NCBI RefSeq assembly: GCF_001266615.1
Contig: NZ_LGHZ01000018.1
Span: forward strand, 1-64,000
DNA length: 64,000 nucleotides
From: Kluyvera genomosp. 1
Lineage (GTDB): Bacteria; Pseudomonadota; Gammaproteobacteria; Enterobacterales; Enterobacteriaceae
Direction: 5' to 3'
Shown: positions 46,868 to 55,251 of the stretch, piece after piece
How positions within the stretch are numbered: the stretch's first letter is position 1
Layout: every line of letters starts with the position of its first letter
The notes under the pieces: model-generated
Told to the model about the DNA's origin: nothing
Seen by the model: only the letters and a program-made list of their open reading frames with translations
Databases searched by the model: none
Program-made: the position numbers and the translations under genes

Positions 46868-47956
46868 ATGAATAATGGGACGGATTACTGCGCCATTCTG
46901 CGCGCGGAAACGCCCATCATTGACGTTCGCGCACCGGTTGAGTTCGCTCAGGGCGCAATGCCCGCCGCCGTTAACCTGCCGTTGATGAACGACGACGAGC
47001 GCGCCGCCGTTGGCACCTGTTATAAACGTGAAGGCGCAGATGCGGCGCTAGCGTTGGGGCATAAGCTGGTTGCCGGTGAAACGCGCCAGCAGCGCATTGC
47101 GGCCTGGCTGGACGCCTGCCGCGACGCACCGAACGGCTACCTGTGCTGCGCCCGCGGCGGGCAGCGTTCGCATATTACGCAAAGCTGGGTCAAAGAACAC
47201 GGCGTCGACTATCCACTTATCGTTGGCGGCTATAAGGCCCTGCGTCAGGCGGCGATTAAGGCCACCGAAGCGCTGGTCCGCCATCCGATAATCCTTATCG
47301 GCGGCTGCACCGGCAACGGCAAAACGCCGCTGGTTCGCCAGCAGCCGCAGGGGATCGACCTTGAAGGGCTGGCGCATCATCGCGGTTCCTCATTTGGCCG
47401 CACCCTCAACGCCCAGTTTTCACAGGCGACCTTTGAGAACCATCTGGCAACAGCGCTGCTGCAAGGCGCACATGAGCAAGAGAAAGTTCGCTGGGTGCTG
47501 GAGGATGAAGGCCGGATGATTGGTGCCAACCATCTGCCGGAATGCCTGCGCGATCGTATGGCCCAGTCGCCTATCGCGGTAGTGGAAGATCCTTTTGAGT
47601 TGCGCATCGAGCGCCTGCGGGAAGAGTATTTTACCCGCATGCACCACGACTTTTTCGAAGCCTACGGTGAAGAACAGGGTTGGCAAGAGTACAGCGCCTA
47701 TTTGCATCACGGTCTGTTCGCCATTCGCCGTCGTCTGGGACTGCAGCGTTTTGCGGAACTGACCGCTACGCTCGATGAATCGCTGGCCGAGCAACGGCGC
47801 AGCGGCAATACCGAGGCGCATTTTGCCTGGCTGGTGCCGCTGCTTAACGAATATTACGACCCAATGTACCGCTACCAGCTAGAGAAGAAAGCCGACAAGG
47901 TCGTCTTCCGGGGTACGTCAGAAGACGTCGTGCACTGGCTCTCTACCCACGCTTAA
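46868..47956 (+). CDS. selU: SelU (YbbB), tRNA 2-selenouridine synthase
   Basis: A 362-residue enzyme. The rhodanese domain (about 1-125) has the catalytic cysteine in CCARGGQRS, and a P-loop domain follows ([11 protein letters not shown]). It replaces sulfur by selenium at the wobble 2-thiouridine of tRNA-Lys/Glu/Gln using selenophosphate. It converges on the ABC ATPase gene so closely that the two stop codons share the four bases TTAA. Confidence 0.95.
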   Translation: MNNGTDYCAILRAETPIIDVRAPVEFAQGAMPAAVNLPLMNDDERAAVGTCYKREGADAALALGHKLVAGETRQQRIAAWLDACRDAPNGYLCCARGGQRSHITQSWVKEHGVDYPLIVGGYKALRQAAIKATEALVRHPIILIGGCTGNGKTPLVRQQPQGIDLEGLAHHRGSSFGRTLNAQFSQATFENHLATALLQGAHEQEKVRWVLEDEGRMIGANHLPECLRDRMAQSPIAVVEDPFELRIERLREEYFTRMHHDFFEAYGEEQGWQEYSAYLHHGLFAIRRRLGLQRFAELTATLDESLAEQRRSGNTEAHFAWLVPLLNEYYDPMYRYQLEKKADKVVFRGTSEDVVHWLSTHA

Positions 47957-48924
47957 ACCTTAAATAACCAGCAGGCGGCAAAGTGACGCGGGGCGATTTC
48001 CCGCATTGGCGGCTCCTGCTGCTGACACTGTGGCATGACGTGCGGGCAGCGACTGCAAAAACGGCAGCCGCTTAGCTCAGCCGTTGGGCTGGGGATCTCG
48101 CCTTTCAACCCGTCATCTTCTAACTGCTTAATCCGCGGATCGGCGACCGGGACCGAAGCCAGCAGCGCCTGCGTGTACGGATGCGCCGGGTGCTGATACA
48201 GTTCGCCAGCTGGTGCCACCTCTACCAGCTTACCGAGATACATCACGCCAATACGGCTGGAAATATGTCTTACCATCGACAGGTCATGGGCAATAAACAG
48301 ATAGGTCAGCCCCAGTTCCTGCTGAAGGTCCTGCAAAATATTGACCACCTGCGCCTGCACCGACACGTCCAGCGCCGATAGTGGCTCATCGCACAACACA
48401 AACTCCGGACGTACCGACAGCGCCCGCGCAATGCTAATGCGCTGACGCTGCCCACCGCTAAACTCATGCGGAAAACGGGTCAAATGTTCGGGCTTAAGCC
48501 CCACTTTGTAGAGCATTTCCTCAGCGCGCTCGCGCTGAGTGTGGGTATCATAGCCGTGGATTTTCATTGGCTCTGCCACCAGCTGCTGTACCGTCATGCC
48601 GGGGTTAAGCGACGACCACGGGTCCTGGAAAATGGCCTGCATCCGACGACGCAGCGGTTTAAGGGTTTTCTCCGACGCCTGCGCAATATCCTGCCCGGCG
48701 AATTCAATTTCACCCGCAGTGATATCAAACAGTCGAAGAATAGAACGCCCCACCGTCGATTTACCACAGCCAGACTCCCCCACCAGGCCGAAAGTTTCCC
48801 CCGGCTGGATATCAAAGCTGACGCCATCGACGGCTTTTACGACCCGTTTCTGGCTAAAGATGCCGCCGTTAAGGGCATAATGTTTACGCACGTCGCGCAG
48901 ACGAATTAACGGTGCTTCGCTCAT
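47953..48924 (-). CDS. Peptide-type ABC importer, ATPase 2 (DppF/OppF-like)
   Basis: A 323-residue ATPase with Walker [10 protein letters not shown], signature FSGGQRQR and Walker [12 protein letters not shown]. The C-terminal oligopeptide domain holds four cysteines ([14 protein letters not shown]). The start at 48924 has AGGAGGT and overlaps the DppD-like gene by 4 bp. It is the last gene of a five-gene operon. Confidence 0.92.
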   Translation of the reverse strand: MSEAPLIRLRDVRKHYALNGGIFSQKRVVKAVDGVSFDIQPGETFGLVGESGCGKSTVGRSILRLFDITAGEIEFAGQDIAQASEKTLKPLRRRMQAIFQDPWSSLNPGMTVQQLVAEPMKIHGYDTHTQRERAEEMLYKVGLKPEHLTRFPHEFSGGQRQRISIARALSVRPEFVLCDEPLSALDVSVQAQVVNILQDLQQELGLTYLFIAHDLSMVRHISSRIGVMYLGKLVEVAPAGELYQHPAHPYTQALLASVPVADPRIKQLEDDGLKGEIPSPTAELSGCRFCSRCPHVMPQCQQQEPPMREIAPRHFAACWLFKV

Positions 48925-49898
48925 GCCGATACCTCCTGTTCCGCCCATAACCAACACGCCACCCGATGTCCTTCACCGCATTGACGAAACGCAGGCAGCG
49001 CCGCGCACTGCGGCATACGCTGCGAGCAGCGTTCGGCAAACGGGCAACCCGGCGGCGGGTTCAACAGTCCCGGCGGTGAGCCTTCAATCGGCGACAACCG
49101 GTGTTCCGGGTCGTCGGCGCGTGGCAGCGAGGCCAACAGTCCCCGGGTGTACGGGTGCGCCGGACGCAGGAAAATATCCTCGACGCGGCCCTCTTCCATC
49201 ACCAATCCGCCGTACATCACCACCACGCGGCTGCACATCTGCGCCACCACGCCAAGGTCGTGCGTAATCAGTAAAATCGCCGCCTGGGTTTGCTGCTGCA
49301 ACGATTTCAACAACCGCAGAATTTGCGCCTGAATGGTCACATCCAGTGCGGTTGTCGGCTCGTCGGCAATCAACAGCTGCGGGTCGCAGGAGAGCGCGAT
49401 GGCAATCATTACTCGCTGGCGCATCCCGCCGCTGAATTCGTGCGGATACTGCTTAAAGCGCCGCGGCGCGTCGGCAATGCCCACACTCTCCAGCATCGCC
49501 AGCGCCTTTTGATTGGCGGCTTTGCGGCTGAGGCCTTTATTGCGCATCAGGATTTCGCTCATCTGCCGACCAATTGTCAGCACCGGATTCAGCGCCGTCA
49601 TCGGATCCTGGAAAATCATCGCGATATCGTTGCCGCGAATTTGTCGCATCTGCTGCGGCGTTTTTTGCGCCAAATCTTCGCCGCGAAAACGTACGCTGCC
49701 GCCGGTGATTTTGCCGTTATTGCCCAGCAGTTGAAGAATCGATTTGCAGGTCACGCTTTTGCCGCAACCGGATTCGCCAACGATACCAACCAATTCCCCG
49801 GCGTTGAGCGCAAAACTCACGCCGCGCACCGCGTGAACTTCCCCATCACGGGTGAAAAATGAGGTTTGCAGATTATCGAGTTCGAGTAAATCAGGCAT
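48921..49898 (-). CDS. Peptide-type ABC importer, ATPase 1 (DppD/OppD-like)
   Basis: A 325-residue ATPase with Walker [10 protein letters not shown], signature FSGGMRQR and Walker B LIADEPTTALD. The C-terminal cysteine-rich part (CPFAERCSQRMPQC) marks the oligopeptide subfamily. It pairs with the DppF-like subunit. It overlaps both neighbours (8 bp with the permease, 4 bp with the second ATPase). Confidence 0.92.
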   Translation of the reverse strand: MPDLLELDNLQTSFFTRDGEVHAVRGVSFALNAGELVGIVGESGCGKSVTCKSILQLLGNNGKITGGSVRFRGEDLAQKTPQQMRQIRGNDIAMIFQDPMTALNPVLTIGRQMSEILMRNKGLSRKAANQKALAMLESVGIADAPRRFKQYPHEFSGGMRQRVMIAIALSCDPQLLIADEPTTALDVTIQAQILRLLKSLQQQTQAAILLITHDLGVVAQMCSRVVVMYGGLVMEEGRVEDIFLRPAHPYTRGLLASLPRADDPEHRLSPIEGSPPGLLNPPPGCPFAERCSQRMPQCAALPAFRQCGEGHRVACWLWAEQEVSA

Positions 49899-50736
49899 CG
49901 CGGTTGGCCCCCGGTTCGAAGGCGGTGCGGAACACGTCGCCGAGTACGTTAAAGCTAAAGACGGTCAGCAGAATCAAAATGCCCGGGAACATCGCCAGCC
50001 AGGAAGCCTCGCCGATATACGACTGAGCGTTATTGAGCATACTGCCCCACGACGCGGCGGGCTGCTGGACACCAAGGCCGAGGAAGCTCAGCGTCGACTC
50101 CATCAAAATTGCCGAGGCGATATTCAGCGTCGCGGCCACAATAATGGTCGGCAGCACGCCGGGAATAATATGCCGGACGATAATGCGCAGTGGATTTTCC
50201 CCGGAAGCGCGAGCGTAAAGCACGTATTCGCGCTCCTTGATAGACAGGGTTTCCGCACGCACCAGCCGCGACATGTTCATCCACGTCAACAGGCTGATAA
50301 TCATAATGATGTTGTCCACACCCGGCTTCAGATAGGCATTCAACACCAGCAGCAGGAAGAAGGCTGGAATAGCCATCAGAATATCGACGGCGCGCATCAT
50401 CAGGTTATCCAGCCAACCGCCGAAGTAGCCGCTAATGGTGCCGACGACCGTGCCAATCAGCGTAGAAAACAGCATTGCCAGAAAGCCGACCATCAGCGAG
50501 ATTCGCCCACCGGACAGCGCGCGGGTGAAATAGTCGCGGCCATACTCGTCGGTACCAAACCAGTGTGCCCCATCGGGCGGCAGCATGCGTGCGGCCAGCG
50601 ACATTTGGTCCGGATCGTAAGGACTAAAACCCGCCGCGAGCGCGGCGATAACAAAGATAAACAAAACCAGCAGGGAAAACTGCGCCGGACGATTGCGGCG
50701 GAGCTGGTGGCGAACGTTTTGCCAGCGTCGATTCAT
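49891..50736 (-). CDS. Peptide-type ABC importer, permease 2 (DppC-like)
   Basis: A 281-residue permease with about six helices. It has an N-terminal OppC-like segment and the EAA-like loop ASGENPLRIIVRHIIP. It lies 6 bp behind the DppB-like permease gene. It forms the membrane channel with its partner. Confidence 0.9.
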   Translation of the reverse strand: MNRRWQNVRHQLRRNRPAQFSLLVLFIFVIAALAAGFSPYDPDQMSLAARMLPPDGAHWFGTDEYGRDYFTRALSGGRISLMVGFLAMLFSTLIGTVVGTISGYFGGWLDNLMMRAVDILMAIPAFFLLLVLNAYLKPGVDNIIMIISLLTWMNMSRLVRAETLSIKEREYVLYARASGENPLRIIVRHIIPGVLPTIIVAATLNIASAILMESTLSFLGLGVQQPAASWGSMLNNAQSYIGEASWLAMFPGILILLTVFSFNVLGDVFRTAFEPGANRDA

Positions 50737-50742
50737 CGTCGG

Positions 50743-51696
50743 CTACCTCAAAGTACGAATGCGGGGATCGGCAAAGCGATACAGCAGATCGGCCAGCAGA
50801 TTGCCGACGATCAACATCAGCGATGACAGCAGGATAATCGCCATGATCAGCGGATAGTCCAGCGAGGTGATCGCCTGGATCCCTAAAAGCCCCATTCCCG
50901 GCCAGGAGAAGACGCTCTCGGTGACGTACGCGCCAACCACCAGCTCGCCGAACGACAGGCCAAACAGGGTGATCACCGGTAGCAGGACGTTTTTCAGCAC
51001 GTGACGGAACAAAATTGTGCGATAGGTCGCGCCGTAGGCCAGCTGCGTCTGCACATAGTCTGCCGACAGCTGCGTAATGGTGTTCGACCGCACGTAGCGC
51101 ACGTAGGTCGAGAGGTTATAAAAGGTCAACGCAATACACGGCAGCACGCCGTGGCGCAGCACATCCAGCCAGCTATCTTCGACGCCGATGGTGCGCATTC
51201 CCATACTGGGAAACCAGTTGAGCTGCACGGCGAAAACGGTAATCAGCAGTATGCCGAACCAGAAAATCGGCACCGAGATCCCGATATAGGCGAACAGGTT
51301 CAGCACGTAGTCCAACCAGCGATGCTTGAACGCACCGGCCAGCAGGCCCAGCGGCACCGCCAGCACAATCGCCAGCAGCAATGAAGCGCCCATCAGGCCA
51401 AGGGTGGCTGGAATACGTTCAAGAATCATCTCCAGCACCGGGCGGTGGTAGATCAGCGAATAGCCCAAATCACCGCGCAGAATATTTTTCAGCCACAGCA
51501 GGTACTGGGTCACCAGCGGTTTATCCAGCCCGAGGCTATGGCGAATACGCTCGATATCTTCCGGCGACATGCGCGGCGTGATGTACGCCTGGATAGGATC
51601 TCCCGGGGCAAGTTTGACCAGCAAAAACGCCACCAGCGAGATAAAGAAAAGCATCGGCAGCAGCTGTAGCAGCCGACGTGTCAGCATTGTGTTCAC
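50743..51696 (-). CDS. Peptide-type ABC importer, permease 1 (DppB-like)
   Basis: A 317-residue permease with six predicted helices and the typical start RRLLQLLPMLFFISLVAFLL. The coupling loop reads AYGATYRTILFRHVLKNVLLP. It follows the binding-protein gene after about 130 bp that hold two REP-like elements, which may lower expression of the membrane part relative to the binding protein. Confidence 0.9.
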   Translation of the reverse strand: MNTMLTRRLLQLLPMLFFISLVAFLLVKLAPGDPIQAYITPRMSPEDIERIRHSLGLDKPLVTQYLLWLKNILRGDLGYSLIYHRPVLEMILERIPATLGLMGASLLLAIVLAVPLGLLAGAFKHRWLDYVLNLFAYIGISVPIFWFGILLITVFAVQLNWFPSMGMRTIGVEDSWLDVLRHGVLPCIALTFYNLSTYVRYVRSNTITQLSADYVQTQLAYGATYRTILFRHVLKNVLLPVITLFGLSFGELVVGAYVTESVFSWPGMGLLGIQAITSLDYPLIMAIILLSSLMLIVGNLLADLLYRFADPRIRTLR

Positions 51697-51716
51697 GACA
51701 TTACCTTAACGCCTTT

Positions 51717-51752
51717 CCCCCTCTCCCTTAGGGGGAGGGCCGGGGTGAGGGT
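51717..51752. repeat. REP-like palindrome, copy 4
   Basis: CCCTCTCCC and GGGGGAGGG are followed by CCGGGGTGAGGG, in the copy 2 orientation. It lies within the ABC operon between the binding protein and the permease genes. Confidence 0.75.
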
Positions 51753-51775
51753 CTCCAGCAACTTAGTGCCAGAAT

Positions 51776-51805
51776 CCCCTAACCCTCTCCCCAAAAGGGA
51801 GAGGG
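51776..51805. repeat. REP-like palindrome, copy 5 (opposite orientation)
   Basis: CCCCTAACCCTCTCCCC and GGGAGAGGG, arranged as in copy 1. With copy 4 it forms an inverted pair just after the binding-protein stop. Confidence 0.75.
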
Positions 51806-51824
51806 AACAAAGCGTATATCATTT

Positions 51825-53414
51825 TTATTTTTGATAGATTTTTGATAAATCCTGGAACATATAGACCGGTTTTGGCTCGGCTTCTTTGGTGCCGCCGAAG
51901 CGTTTATCAACCGCCACCACCGCGTTGGTATAGGCAATTGGGTAGTAGGTCATGTCGGTGGCAACAACCTGCTGGATCTGCTTATAGATTTCACCGCGTT
52001 TGGCGCTGTCGGTCTCGACCGCGCCTTTATCCCACAGTGCATCAAACTGCGGATTCTTGTAGTGCGCGTAATTGTAGGCTTCGTTACTCATAAACAGCGA
52101 TTTATAGCCGTCTGGCTCCGCGCCCATGATGTAACCACCGAGACTCAGTTCATACGCGGTGTTGTTCATATCTAGGCTACGCTGCGACATGGCGTTGGCA
52201 TCCAGCGGCATCAGCTCAACGTTGAGCCCCAGCGCTTTCAGCTGCTGCTGAATATACAGCCCCATGCTTTCCTGAGTTTTATTGGTGTTGATATAGGCCA
52301 AACGCAGCTTCAGGTCGCTCGGCGCGCCGGAAGCTTTCAGCAGATCTTTGGCTTTCTGCAGATCGTAGGCGTACTGTTCGACATCGTCAGAATGGTACAG
52401 CGTATCCGGCGTCAGGAAGGAGGTTGCCGGTTTGGCGTAATCCGTCGAGGTAAAGGCGGTAGTCACCAGATCGTTTTTATTGATAGCGTAGGCAATTGCC
52501 TGGCGTAGCTCTTTGCTTTTCAGCGCCGGCACATTCTGGTTAAAGGTCATATACGCCAGACGCCCTTCCGGGTAGACCACAAAGTTGAATTTATCGGTTT
52601 TCGTCAGGCGCGAAACATCCTGCGGATCAACCATCTTGAGATTGATTTCGCCGTTTTGCAACGCCAGGTTTGCCGAGTTGCTGTCTTTAGCAAAACGGTA
52701 GGTCACGGAATCGAGCTTGGCTTTGCCGTTCCAGTAATCGTCAAAGCGCGTCAGGGAATAGTACTGGCCCGCGCGATACTCTTTAAATTTGAACGGCCCG
52801 GAGCCCACCGGGGCATCGTTTTTACTGCTTTTTTCCAGATCGCCTTCATTGGCGAATACATGCTGCGGGATCGGGTAAATCTGCACCAGCGTGCCGACAA
52901 ACGCCGCGCTCACCTGTGGCAGGGTAAATTTCACTGTTAAATCATCAACCTTACTGACCTGCACCGGCTTGCCGCCAAACATAAACATGCTGTGGAAGAA
53001 GCTGTGCTGTTTTTCATCCAGCAGCTTATCAAAGGTGAAGACCACGTCGGCAGCGGTGATCGGCTGGCCATCCTGCCACTTCAGATTCGGTTTCAGTTTG
53101 AGGATATAGCTCAGGTTATCGGCGGACGGCTCCAGGCTTTCCGCCAGGCCCCACTCAATTTTGCCGTCGTTATAGCTATACAGCGGAGCGTACAGCGCCT
53201 GCATGATGGTCAGCGTGGTTCGATCGCTGGCGTAAATCGGATTCACCGCCAGCGGGTCGCCGGAGGTAATACCAATAATCAGCGAACCACCGTCTTTCGC
53301 CGCGCTGCTACTGGCAGCCGGAGCATTCGCGGTCTCTTTATTTTTTGCGTCGTCACAGCCGGTGAGACCCAGCGCCAGTGAAATCAATGCGGCGGGGATA
53401 ACTAATTTACGCAT
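51825..53414 (-). CDS. Peptide-type substrate-binding lipoprotein (family 5)
   Basis: A 529-residue DppA/OppA-like binding protein. The signal ends in the lipobox LTGC, so C20 should be lipidated. Residues 21 and 22 are both Asp (CDD), the signal that retains lipoproteins in the inner membrane of enteric bacteria. A short linker rich in Ala and Ser follows before the binding fold. It heads the operon for two permeases and two ATPases. The ligand is probably a peptide, but nickel, glutathione or sugar ligands occur in this family. Confidence 0.88.
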   Translation of the reverse strand: MRKLVIPAALISLALGLTGCDDAKNKETANAPAASSSAAKDGGSLIIGITSGDPLAVNPIYASDRTTLTIMQALYAPLYSYNDGKIEWGLAESLEPSADNLSYILKLKPNLKWQDGQPITAADVVFTFDKLLDEKQHSFFHSMFMFGGKPVQVSKVDDLTVKFTLPQVSAAFVGTLVQIYPIPQHVFANEGDLEKSSKNDAPVGSGPFKFKEYRAGQYYSLTRFDDYWNGKAKLDSVTYRFAKDSNSANLALQNGEINLKMVDPQDVSRLTKTDKFNFVVYPEGRLAYMTFNQNVPALKSKELRQAIAYAINKNDLVTTAFTSTDYAKPATSFLTPDTLYHSDDVEQYAYDLQKAKDLLKASGAPSDLKLRLAYINTNKTQESMGLYIQQQLKALGLNVELMPLDANAMSQRSLDMNNTAYELSLGGYIMGAEPDGYKSLFMSNEAYNYAHYKNPQFDALWDKGAVETDSAKRGEIYKQIQQVVATDMTYYPIAYTNAVVAVDKRFGGTKEAEPKPVYMFQDLSKIYQK

Positions 53415-53787
53415 ACGTCATTAACTCCTTACCCTTTAAAATTCTTATTCCTGCAAAGAAATAAACCGACGAACCGGTAGTCAACATTTCTTTCAACCGC
53501 GCGGTGCAGGCTGAATATCCGGTTTTATATTTAACCCGGTATATAAGCGCCTTTATCAATGGGCACGCAATTGAATCCCCTTCACCTTGTTAACCGCTTC
53601 ACAATTCCATACAGAATAGAAAAGTCAGAATTTACAGACAGATAAGGCTCTGCTGTCGGTAACATAAAATGAAATAATGGAGTAGTTGAGGAGCGAAATT
53701 ATAACCAGCTGATGTGTAACAAAAAAGCGGGAATGGCGGCAGAAGTTAGACGTTTTTTAGCTAACGAAAGTTGAAAATAAACTATGC
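53415..53787. other. Intergenic region upstream of the binding protein
   Basis: About 370 bases between the binding-protein start and the porin terminator. It should hold the operon promoter. No open frame with a ribosome site, tRNA or clear operator was found. Confidence 0.55.
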
Positions 53788-53812
53788 AAAGGGCGGCCTA
53801 AGCCGCCCTTTA
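53788..53812 (-). terminator. Intrinsic terminator of the porin gene
   Basis: AAAGGGCGGC pairs with GCCGCCCTTT around CTAA, 7 bp past the porin stop. Confidence 0.85.
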
Positions 53813-53818
53813 ATACGA

Positions 53819-54961
53819 TTAGAAATCGTAACGCAGACGCACCAGGTTCATATCACCCAGGTCATCGGTGCTGGAGGTGAATACGTGTTCGTAGTCAACA
53901 CGGAAACCATAATCCAGCTGGAAGCTGATACCCACGCCATTATCGATGCGCTGGTAGTTGCGACCATTCACGTATTCAATACGGTCACCCATGAAGTATG
54001 GCTGAACGGATTTAAGCGCGTACTGGCCAACCGGGATTTTGTAGCCCGCGAAGTATTCCACACCCCATGCATCACCGGCGAAGTAATCGTGAACGGACGA
54101 TTTCTTGGTGGTCATGAAGTTCTGGTACCAGCCGCCGCCAACGGAGAAGGTCCAGTTGTCAGGCGTCCAGCTCAGTGCTGTACCGACGATGTTCTGATCG
54201 TAGGTTTTGCCGTCGCTGTTGTTGACGTTGCTCATGTCCGCACGGGTATAGTTCCATGCAGTACCCCAGGAAAGATCGTCAGTGATGTGGTAATCCACAC
54301 CCAATGAACCGCCGCCTTTACGTTTGTACATCAGGCCGTTGTTCAGGTTCAGATCATCGCTGAACAGGTAAGAAGCGTAGAGATCAACGTCGCCTACGGT
54401 TTTCTTATACTTCAGAGATTTACGGGTACGATAAGAACCATCGTAGTCACCGTTGATACCGTTACCTGGCGCCTGACCAATCATGTCATAGTCCCAGATA
54501 TCGGTTTTCGCACCGACCACATCGTAATAGATGCTGTTCTGTTGGCCGAAGGTCAGCGTACCCCAGGTATCACTCTTCAGGCCGGTGTAAAGCATACGAC
54601 GGGTGGTGTCGTTTGCGCCTTCGGCGTAGTGGTTATCCCAGTCGAAGACCGCAGGGATGTTCACGCCCAGTTCGTAGTAGCTGACCCAGCTAATATCGTC
54701 GAACAGGTAGTAATCTGCTGCGAAACGGAAACGAGTGCCGCCATCGAAGCCATTACGTTTGTAAGAGCCTTTGTCGCCGTCACCGGTCATCATGTTGAAC
54801 TGTGGACGGATACTCCCGCCAACGGTGAAGTTCAGACGGCTCAGCGGGTTTCCAGCCTGAGGATCCTGCTTGAGCAGGGTAATTTCAGCCTGGGATGCGA
54901 AAGACGTCAATGCCACTGCTGCACCGATCGATAACGCCAGTGCTTTCATTTTTATAGTCAT
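53819..54961 (-). CDS. General porin-like outer-membrane beta-barrel
   Basis: A 380-residue porin with a signal peptide (AVALTSFASQA, cut near residue 25) and alternating aromatic strands ending in Phe (RLRYDF), the OmpA-like outer-membrane sorting end. It does not match OmpC, OmpF or PhoE well and is closer to the OmpU/Porin_4 type by appearance. It sits between the peptide importer and ybbP and could feed the importer, though it has its own terminator. Confidence 0.82.
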   Translation of the reverse strand: MTIKMKALALSIGAAVALTSFASQAEITLLKQDPQAGNPLSRLNFTVGGSIRPQFNMMTGDGDKGSYKRNGFDGGTRFRFAADYYLFDDISWVSYYELGVNIPAVFDWDNHYAEGANDTTRRMLYTGLKSDTWGTLTFGQQNSIYYDVVGAKTDIWDYDMIGQAPGNGINGDYDGSYRTRKSLKYKKTVGDVDLYASYLFSDDLNLNNGLMYKRKGGGSLGVDYHITDDLSWGTAWNYTRADMSNVNNSDGKTYDQNIVGTALSWTPDNWTFSVGGGWYQNFMTTKKSSVHDYFAGDAWGVEYFAGYKIPVGQYALKSVQPYFMGDRIEYVNGRNYQRIDNGVGISFQLDYGFRVDYEHVFTSSTDDLGDMNLVRLRYDF

Positions 54962-55175
54962 TATTTTTCCTTGATAGATTTTGAGCCAACTATCTGGCTG
55001 ACAAATATTATCGTTTATTAATAAATTACACCTCGCTGATTTTTAATGAAACGTGCGCTTTAGCTTTCCAGATTTACCGAATGGTGCCGTAAACGAGGCA
55101 AATTGATGAAAGGATGGGCAATTTTGAGCTGCCTGCTCGACAGTCACCTGGCATTACCGCTCAGGGAAAAGAGAA

Positions 55176-55213
55176 ACGCCATTCGACAATCCATGCAGAC
55201 CGTCGAATGGCGT
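55176..55213 (-). terminator. Terminator of the ybbA-ybbP operon
   Basis: ACGCCATTCGAC and GTCGAATGGCGT form a perfect 12-bp stem with a 14-nt loop about 40 bp past the ybbP stop. The minus strand continues TTCTCTTTTCCC. Confidence 0.75.
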
Positions 55214-55251
55214 GTAAATCAACCGACCAATAAGGCCGTGATTTCTTATCG

